Part shown: piece by piece, positions 6,898-11,273 of the stretch
Layout of the letters: the number at the start of each line of letters is the position of its first letter
Numbering within the stretch: the stretch's first letter is position 1
Source: an uncultured Porphyromonadaceae bacterium
GTDB lineage: Bacteria > Bacteroidota > Bacteroidia > Bacteroidales > Muribaculaceae
Length of the DNA stretch: 11,273 nt
Direction of reading: 5' to 3'
NCBI GenBank assembly: GCA_900549445.1
Contig: UROS01000070.1
Location: forward strand, 1 to 11,273
Translations under genes and position numbers: made by a program
Notes under the pieces: model-generated
Database searches by the model: none
The model's input: the letters and a program-made list of their open reading frames with translations, nothing else
What the model was told of the DNA's origin: nothing

Positions 6898-7734
6898 TCA
6901 GTCCTGTTTTATGATTGTGTTGATTATTTCTTTAGCGAATTCCGACATCAGGGCGGAGTATACGAGATTGAAGTCAACTTCGGTTTCCTCGTTGCCGGTG
7001 TTTCTGACAATGGCGCGGTAGATTCCTGCCTCCTGTTCCTGATAGATGGCATCCGTGACAGGCATAGCCGACGTGATGAAGCAGAGGCGGCGCGAGATCT
7101 CTTCGGTGGAACGGCTGAGCAGCAGACGGCCGTGGTTCATCACGAGAAGTCCGTCGAAAAGCGCCTTGAGATCCCACACGGTGTGAGTTGACACGATTAT
7201 CGTCTGGCTTTCTGAGCAGTTCGAGGCAATCATGCGCCGTAGTGTCTTTTTCGAGTTAATGTCGAGACCGTTGGCAGGCTCGTCGAGCAGCAGGAGTTCT
7301 GTCTGCAGCGAGAGGGCATAGGCGGCGAGGGTCTTGTTGCGGTCACCGAGCGAGAGGTTATTGAAACGTTCGTCGCCTGTCAGTCCGAACTGCCGGAGGT
7401 TATCTTCGAGCAGCTCCGCGCTGAAATTCGGATAGAAGCAGGCATGAATTTTTTTCATGCCGTTTATAGTACGGGTAAGAAGTTCGGTGTTGTCGGGGAC
7501 GAAAAACAGGTTGCGCATGGTCGACGGCAGCCGGCGGCGCACGTCGGAGCCGTCAATCAGGCATTCGCCCGACTGAGCGAACCGCAGTCCTGCCAGAATA
7601 TGGAGAAAGGTGGTTTTTCCGGCGCCGTTCTCGCCAAGCAGCAGATGGATGCCGGGATTAATGGTGCCGTTTGCATCGGAGATGGCATTTCTGCCCTTGC
7701 CGTAGGCAAACGATAGATTACGGAGTTCGATCAT
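6898..7734 (-). CDS. ABC transporter ATP-binding protein
   Basis: This is the ATP-hydrolysing subunit of a transporter (278 residues) on the cytoplasmic side of the membrane. Walker A is GENGAGKTT (34-42), Walker B LLLLDEPANGLD (147-158), and the switch histidine His184 lies in STHT. The signature motif is degenerate, LSLGD (127-131) instead of LSGGQ, and the Q-loop position is Asp81 in FVPDN, as occurs in some ABC-2-type ATPases. Residues from about 215 on are a family-unassigned C-terminal extension. The start ATG overlaps the upstream TraB/GumN stop as ATGA (7734-7731), implying translational coupling, and the permease begins one base after its TGA. Function is inferred as part of a regulated exporter or envelope-remodelling pump. 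Confidence 0.93.
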   Translation of the reverse strand: MIELRNLSFAYGKGRNAISDANGTINPGIHLLLGENGAGKTTFLHILAGLRFAQSGECLIDGSDVRRRLPSTMRNLFFVPDNTELLTRTINGMKKIHACFYPNFSAELLEDNLRQFGLTGDERFNNLSLGDRNKTLAAYALSLQTELLLLDEPANGLDINSKKTLRRMIASNCSESQTIIVSTHTVWDLKALFDGLLVMNHGRLLLSRSTEEISRRLCFITSAMPVTDAIYQEQEAGIYRAIVRNTGNEETEVDFNLVYSALMSEFAKEIINTIIKQD

Positions 7735-8624
7735 GACTGTTTGCTTACGGGTTCAACATTATAACCGTCTTTGCGCAGGAGATTTATAAGGCCCTTGTCT
7801 CCTGGCAGATGGCCTGCCCCTACGGCAATCATTATAGTCATTGTGGGAAGGATTCCGGCAAGTATATGGCTCCAGCGTATGTTGCGGTCGTTTATGAGTC
7901 GGTCGGCCGATTCGCCGCTGATGCCGGTTTCAGGGTCGTCGATTATGGCGAGCATGGCCATAAGGTCGCCCTTTATATAGGCGTCTGCGAGTTTCTTCAC
8001 CATGCTGATAGCTTTGTCGCTGTTTCTTACTGTCGACATCAGCTCGTCGGTCTGCTGGGTGAGGGGTGAGCCGAACATGGCGTTGCACTGGTCTGTTATT
8101 GTCTCCAGTCCGGCCACTTCTTTTCCCATTGAGATTGCCCTGGTCTGTATTTCGGTATCAAGTTGCCGGGATGGGTTGAAATCCGGAAATGCAGTCCGGT
8201 TCTGCGCAAGGGCTATGAGTGTGGAAACCATTGCAGGTTTCACGCCGTTGAGTGCGGCTGTATTATACATGGGCCCAAGCGAACTTGTCAGCAGTGCGTT
8301 GAGCGAATCTGCCTGTGCCGGTGAGAGGAGAACCGACAGAGTGCTGTCGGCGGGTGCGGTGGCTGCTGCCATCATTATCTGCTGTGACTGAGGAGTGGCC
8401 GATTCGCTCATATTCATTTCGCCATAGACTCTGTCGACAGCGGCGAGGGCCTCGTTGAAGCCCGTGAGAGTATCGAGCATCTCAACCGGAGCGAGATGAT
8501 GGGTGCCCAGAAGATAGCTGGGCTTCTGTAGACCGTTGCCTGAGATTTTCCAAAGAATCTGTGCTCCGGAAGTGAGGGTTCCGAGACAAAGGATGGCGAG
8601 AATTGTGACAAGTTGTTTTTTCAT
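7731..8624 (-). CDS. Secreted TraB/GumN (TIKI-type) family protein
   Basis: This is a predicted exported protein of 297 residues. The N-terminus MKKQLVTILAILCLGTLTSGAQ is a typical signal peptide with likely cleavage near 21; the single Cys13 is not in a good lipobox. The mature part has the two G-x-x-H motifs that define the TraB/TIKI fold, GTHH (40-43) and GAGH (269-272, in AVGAGHLPGDKG), plus Glu69, GLE (172-174) and RNIRW (247-251). Animal TIKI members are metal-dependent proteases; the function of bacterial GumN-like members is unsettled. I chose the ATG at 8624-8622 because a frame extension to 8711 would run through the promoter and lacks a signal peptide at its start. It is the first gene of a four-gene operon and overlaps the ATPase start by four bases. 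A secreted protein coupled to an ABC pump and a GntR regulator suggests an envelope role. Confidence 0.85.
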   Translation of the reverse strand: MKKQLVTILAILCLGTLTSGAQILWKISGNGLQKPSYLLGTHHLAPVEMLDTLTGFNEALAAVDRVYGEMNMSESATPQSQQIMMAAATAPADSTLSVLLSPAQADSLNALLTSSLGPMYNTAALNGVKPAMVSTLIALAQNRTAFPDFNPSRQLDTEIQTRAISMGKEVAGLETITDQCNAMFGSPLTQQTDELMSTVRNSDKAISMVKKLADAYIKGDLMAMLAIIDDPETGISGESADRLINDRNIRWSHILAGILPTMTIMIAVGAGHLPGDKGLINLLRKDGYNVEPVSKQS

Positions 8625-8655
8625 TGCATTTGTTCGCTGAATGTGAGGGGTTGTA

Positions 8656-8686
8656 GTGTTGCACCTTTGTACAACACCACAAAGGT
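8656..8686 (-). promoter_or_regulatory. Candidate operator: two overlapping dyads at the TraB-ABC-GntR promoter
   Basis: Dyad one has arms GTGTTGCAC (8656-8664) and GTACAACAC (8669-8677) around four bases, with 8 of 9 positions symmetric. It covers the expected transcription start. Dyad two has perfect 8-base arms ACCTTTGT (8663-8670) and ACAAAGGT (8679-8686), and the second arm overlaps the -7 box. A repressor bound to either would occlude the polymerase. The natural candidate is the GntR regulator encoded at the end of the same operon, giving negative autoregulation. This is inference from position and symmetry. Confidence 0.5.
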
Positions 8687-8712
8687 AGGCATATTTTTCT
8701 GGAACTTCCAAA
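8680..8712 (-). promoter_or_regulatory. Promoter of the TraB-ABC-permease-GntR operon
   Basis: On the minus strand, TTTG (8712-8709) is followed after 21 bases by TACCTTTG (8687-8680), an exact match to the Bacteroidota -33/-7 consensus. Transcription would start near 8673, about 49 bases before the TraB ATG at 8624. No other good promoter is seen within the four-gene run, consistent with a single transcript ending at the 5650-5686 terminator. Confidence 0.7.
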
Positions 8713-8776
8713 TTTTTTTGGAAAAAATTTCAGAAAAAAATTAAAACTTAAGATTGTAAGTATTTGAATGAGCCTA

Positions 8777-11191
8777 TCAGAACAGCAACGCCACGTGGTA
8801 TATGCCGAATGAGATAATCCATGCCACACAAGTGTTGTATACCACCGAGAAGACGCCATACCACTTGTTGCCGGTCTCCTTCACGATTGCCGTAACAGTG
8901 GCTATGCAGGGGCAGTATAGCAGTATGAATATCATGAAACTGAGAGCCGATGCCGTAGTAAAGTCAGGTTTTCCTGTAACGGGGGAGGGCGTTTCGAGGC
9001 GCGCGCCGAGCGAAGCGTCCGTGGCTTCCTCATCGCCGGTATAAAGCACACCGAGAGTCGACACCACAATCTCCTTGGCCGGTATCCCGGCTATGGCTGC
9101 TACCGTGGCGCGCCAGTGGAAGCCTATCGGCTCCATCACAGGGTTGACGAACTTGCCGGTCATTTCAAGAAAACTGTCGTGGGAGAAATCTATTTCCGAC
9201 GATTCTGCTACGGCGGCCGCTGTACGGACGTCGGCGGAAGTGGTAGCCTCGTCGTGACGCGGGAAGTAATTGAGTGCCCATACGATTATGCTTGCAACGA
9301 GAATCACACCGCCCATTTTCTTGAGATACTGTTCGCCTTTGCCCCACATATGGCGCAAAGTCGCCTTGGCGGTGGGAACTCGGTAGGGCGGAAGTTCCAT
9401 CACGAAAGGTGTGACATCGGTCTTGAAATAGAATTTGCGGAGCAGCCGGGCAGTGATTATCGCTACTATTATGCCGAGTATATATACCCCCGCAAACATC
9501 AGGGTAGCGTGAGCCGGGAAGAACGTACCTATTATAAGTATATATATTGGTATTCTTGCCGAGCAGGAGATGAAGGGGTTGATCAGGATGGTGATTATCC
9601 GGCTGCTCGGACTTTCTATTGAGCGTGATGCTATTATGGAGGGAACCGTACAACCGAAGCCCATCACGAGCGGAATGAACGACTTGCCGTGGAGACCGAT
9701 GCGGTGCATGAGCTTGTCCATTATGAATGCGGCACGCGCCATGTAGCCGGAGTCCTCCATGAAAGAAATGCAGAGATAAAGTATAAGGATATTGGGGAGG
9801 AATACTATCACTCCGCCGACTCCTCCGATAATACCGTCGGCAATCAGATCTTTCAGCACGCCGTCGGGCATATATTCCCTTACGATGTCACTGAGCCATT
9901 CCACTCCCGACTCCACCCAGCTCATCGGGTATTCGCCCAAAGAGAAGGTGGCCCAGAAAATAAAGAACATTATAAGCAGGAAGAGCGGGAACCCGAAAAG
10001 TTTGTTGGTGACAATGGAGTCGATTATACGGGTAGTGTTGATTTCCTGTTTTTCCGAAACAGTCATTGTCTCGGCAAGCGCTCCCGAAATGAAACCGTAT
10101 TTCTCGTTGGCAATCTCGGCGGTTATATCCTCGTCGGGGTGGTTCTCGTTGAACTTTTTCACTGCTTTGTCGCGCAGTTCGATGATCTCCTTGCCGTTTG
10201 ATGCCGCCTCCGTTACAAGCCGCTGCACCTCCTTGTCGCCTTCAAGGAGCTTTATGGCGAGATAGCGCGGTGAGAAACGGCGCCCTATGTAGTCGTCAGC
10301 TTTTAGCGCATCCTTTATCACTCTCACGCCCTCCTCGATGTCGTGGCCGAGGTTCACGTGCACATGTCTTACAGCCTGATCGGTGCCTTCGTATACATTG
10401 ATCACCGTATCGAAAAGCCTGTCGATTCCTTCACCCGTTTTTGCGGTGGTGGGTACAATGGGCACACCGATCATCTCGCCCAGCGTCCGGTAATCGAGTT
10501 CGGTACCGGAGCGCTTGAGCTCGTCGTACATATTTAGGGCAATCACCATCGAACGGTTCATGTCAATCAGCTCCGTGGTGAGATACAGATTGCGCTCGAG
10601 GTTGGAACTGTCTACTACGTTTATGATAACGTCGGGGGTCTCGTCTTTCAGATAGCGGTGTACGTAAAGTTCCTCGGGAGAGTATGAAGAGAGCGAATAG
10701 GTGCCGGGAAGGTCTACTATGTTGAACAGATAGCCCCGATGTCTGAATGAGCCGCGCTTGGCGTCGACTGTCACACCGCTGTAGTTCCCCACGTGCTCGC
10801 GTGCCCCCGAAGCTATGTTGAACAGCGAAGTTTTGCCGCAGTTGGGATTCCCGATGAGAACCACGTTGATTGTTCGGTGCGGGCTGTCCGGATTGGCGTC
10901 GTCCGGGCCGTCGGAATCGTTTATGGTGTTGGTGTGAAGCGGGGCCAGATTGTTGCCCGGATGTTTTCTGAGGGGTTCAACTTCAACCAGGTCTGCCTCC
11001 GACCGGCGCAGCGACACCTCGTAGCCCATAATGGAGTATTTTATCGGATCCTGAAGAGGAGCGTGAAGCAGAACTTTCACCTCCTGTCCTTTCACGAATC
11101 CCATTTCGATCATTCGCTTGCGGAAAGCGCCGTGGCCTAACGTCTTGACGACCACACCTGTCTCTCCGTTGGGTAAGTCTGATAGTCTCAT
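8777..11191 (-). CDS. feoB: Fused FeoA-FeoB ferrous iron transporter
   Basis: This imports Fe(II) across the inner membrane (804 residues). Residues 1-74 are a FeoA SH3-like domain (MRLSDLPNGETGVV through LVEVEPL), joined by a polar linker (about 75-106, rich in Asn, Asp and Pro) to FeoB. The G domain has G1 GNPNCGKTS (114-122), the switch Thr141, G3 DLPG (160-163), G4 NMYD (220-223) and G5 TAK (249-251). A helical regulatory domain follows, then the membrane part from about 395 on. That part contains the two Gate motifs: GFGCTVPS with Cys514, and AGIPAKEIVV followed by YCPC with Cys760 and Cys762. It is complete. FeoA-FeoB fusions are common in Bacteroidota. I prefer the ATG at 11191-11189 over an in-frame TTG six bases upstream. 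It is monocistronic in this window. Confidence 0.96.
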   Translation of the reverse strand: MRLSDLPNGETGVVVKTLGHGAFRKRMIEMGFVKGQEVKVLLHAPLQDPIKYSIMGYEVSLRRSEADLVEVEPLRKHPGNNLAPLHTNTINDSDGPDDANPDSPHRTINVVLIGNPNCGKTSLFNIASGAREHVGNYSGVTVDAKRGSFRHRGYLFNIVDLPGTYSLSSYSPEELYVHRYLKDETPDVIINVVDSSNLERNLYLTTELIDMNRSMVIALNMYDELKRSGTELDYRTLGEMIGVPIVPTTAKTGEGIDRLFDTVINVYEGTDQAVRHVHVNLGHDIEEGVRVIKDALKADDYIGRRFSPRYLAIKLLEGDKEVQRLVTEAASNGKEIIELRDKAVKKFNENHPDEDITAEIANEKYGFISGALAETMTVSEKQEINTTRIIDSIVTNKLFGFPLFLLIMFFIFWATFSLGEYPMSWVESGVEWLSDIVREYMPDGVLKDLIADGIIGGVGGVIVFLPNILILYLCISFMEDSGYMARAAFIMDKLMHRIGLHGKSFIPLVMGFGCTVPSIIASRSIESPSSRIITILINPFISCSARIPIYILIIGTFFPAHATLMFAGVYILGIIVAIITARLLRKFYFKTDVTPFVMELPPYRVPTAKATLRHMWGKGEQYLKKMGGVILVASIIVWALNYFPRHDEATTSADVRTAAAVAESSEIDFSHDSFLEMTGKFVNPVMEPIGFHWRATVAAIAGIPAKEIVVSTLGVLYTGDEEATDASLGARLETPSPVTGKPDFTTASALSFMIFILLYCPCIATVTAIVKETGNKWYGVFSVVYNTCVAWIISFGIYHVALLF

Positions 11192-11215
11192 AAACAAATT
11201 TCAGAAATTGCGGTG

Positions 11216-11223
11216 CAAAGGTC
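11216..11223 (-). promoter_or_regulatory. Candidate -7 box of the feoAB promoter
   Basis: GACCTTTG on the minus strand differs from TAnnTTTG only in its first base and lies 24 bases before the feoAB ATG. The expected TTTG at -33 is absent; a GC palindrome occupies that position. A weak or activator- or repressor-dependent promoter is therefore possible. The assignment is tentative. Confidence 0.35.
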
Positions 11224-11236
11224 GCAATTATTATCG
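11222..11236 (-). promoter_or_regulatory. Fur-like half palindrome upstream of feoAB
   Basis: On the minus strand, CGATAATAATTGCGA matches the 7-1-7 Fur consensus TGATAATnATTATCA at 10 of 14 defined positions. The left half-site GATAAT is complete. It abuts the candidate -7 box. Fe(II) transporters are classic Fur targets, so the placement is sensible, but the match is partial and AT-rich. The core GATAATAATT is identical to the one in the nrdJ promoter. Confidence 0.3.
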
Positions 11237-11239
11237 TGA

Positions 11240-11251
11240 AACCGCGCGGTT
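11240..11251. repeat. 12-base perfect palindrome AACCGCGCGGTT upstream of feoAB
   Basis: This is a GC-rich perfect palindrome in an AT-rich intergenic stretch, centred about 55 bases before the feoAB ATG, where a -33 element would be expected. It could be a regulator binding site. A terminator stem for a gene beyond the window is less likely, because there is no loop of normal size and no T run right after it. Confidence 0.4.
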
Positions 11252-11273
11252 GTTATTTAAAATCATTCTGAAT

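Noticed and set aside
8625..8711. Upstream start for the TraB/GumN gene (29 extra residues)
   Set aside because: The extension would include the -7 box and operator dyads and would bury the signal peptide. The ATG at 8624 gives a proper signal sequence.
8706..8723. Hairpin TTCCAAA-TTTT-TTTGGAA downstream of feoAB as its terminator
   Set aside because: The stem is AT-rich and is not followed by a T run on the minus strand; it also overlaps the -33 box of the next operon. No clear terminator for feoAB is seen, so some read-through into the TraB operon is possible.
11192..11197. TTG start two codons before the feoAB ATG
   Set aside because: The ATG begins the conserved FeoA sequence MRLSDL. 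Nothing supports the rarer codon.
1..11273. Phage, transposon, CRISPR, defence or secretion system
   Set aside because: No integrase, transposase, array-like repeats or characteristic effector domains are visible. The only transposon-like sequence is the in vitro Tn5 adapter end.

Overview
The window looks like the left end of a metagenomic or isolate contig from a member of the Bacteroidota, most likely Bacteroidales. A gut lineage such as Muribaculaceae is a guess from the base composition and gene content. The evidence is promoters of the TTTG-N19-21-TAnnTTTG type, A-rich leaders without Shine-Dalgarno sites, a fused FeoA-FeoB iron transporter, a B12-dependent ribonucleotide reductase, and a dnaE-trxA pair. 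Bases 1-42 are not genomic. They are an Illumina Nextera i5 index plus transposase adapter left on the contig end, and they truncate the first gene.

Layout. (1) 43-973, minus strand: the N-terminal 310 residues of a class II ribonucleotide reductase (nrdJ), with a compact structured leader (1010-1060) and a promoter (1115-1146) whose spacer holds an AT-rich, Fur-box-like palindrome. (2) 974-1491: a 518-base divergent intergenic region carrying the nrdJ promoter, and the dnaE promoter at 1407-1437. (3) 1492-5632, plus strand: dnaE (replicative polymerase III alpha) and, 13 bases later, trxA. They end at a strong bidirectional terminator (5650-5686). Together with nrdJ this is a replication supply neighbourhood: dNTP synthesis, the polymerase, and a thioredoxin that could reduce the reductase. 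(4) 8624 down to 5715, minus strand: a tightly packed four-gene operon in the order secreted TraB/GumN (TIKI-type) protein, ABC ATPase, membrane permease, and short YtrA-like GntR regulator. The gene junctions are a 4-base ATGA overlap, a 1-base gap and a 3-base gap. A good promoter with overlapping dyads precedes the first gene and is the natural candidate operator for the operon's own regulator. (5) 11191 down to 8777, minus strand: feoAB, a fused ferrous iron transporter. Its upstream region has a CCTTTG -7 element, a Fur-like half palindrome and a 12-base GC palindrome.

Most of the window is conserved housekeeping. The parts that deserve attention are the TraB-ABC-GntR operon with its putative operator, the nrdJ leader with alternative pairings, and the 10-base sequence GATAATAATT shared by the nrdJ and feoAB promoters. 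I see no phage, insertion sequence, CRISPR, tRNA or rRNA.
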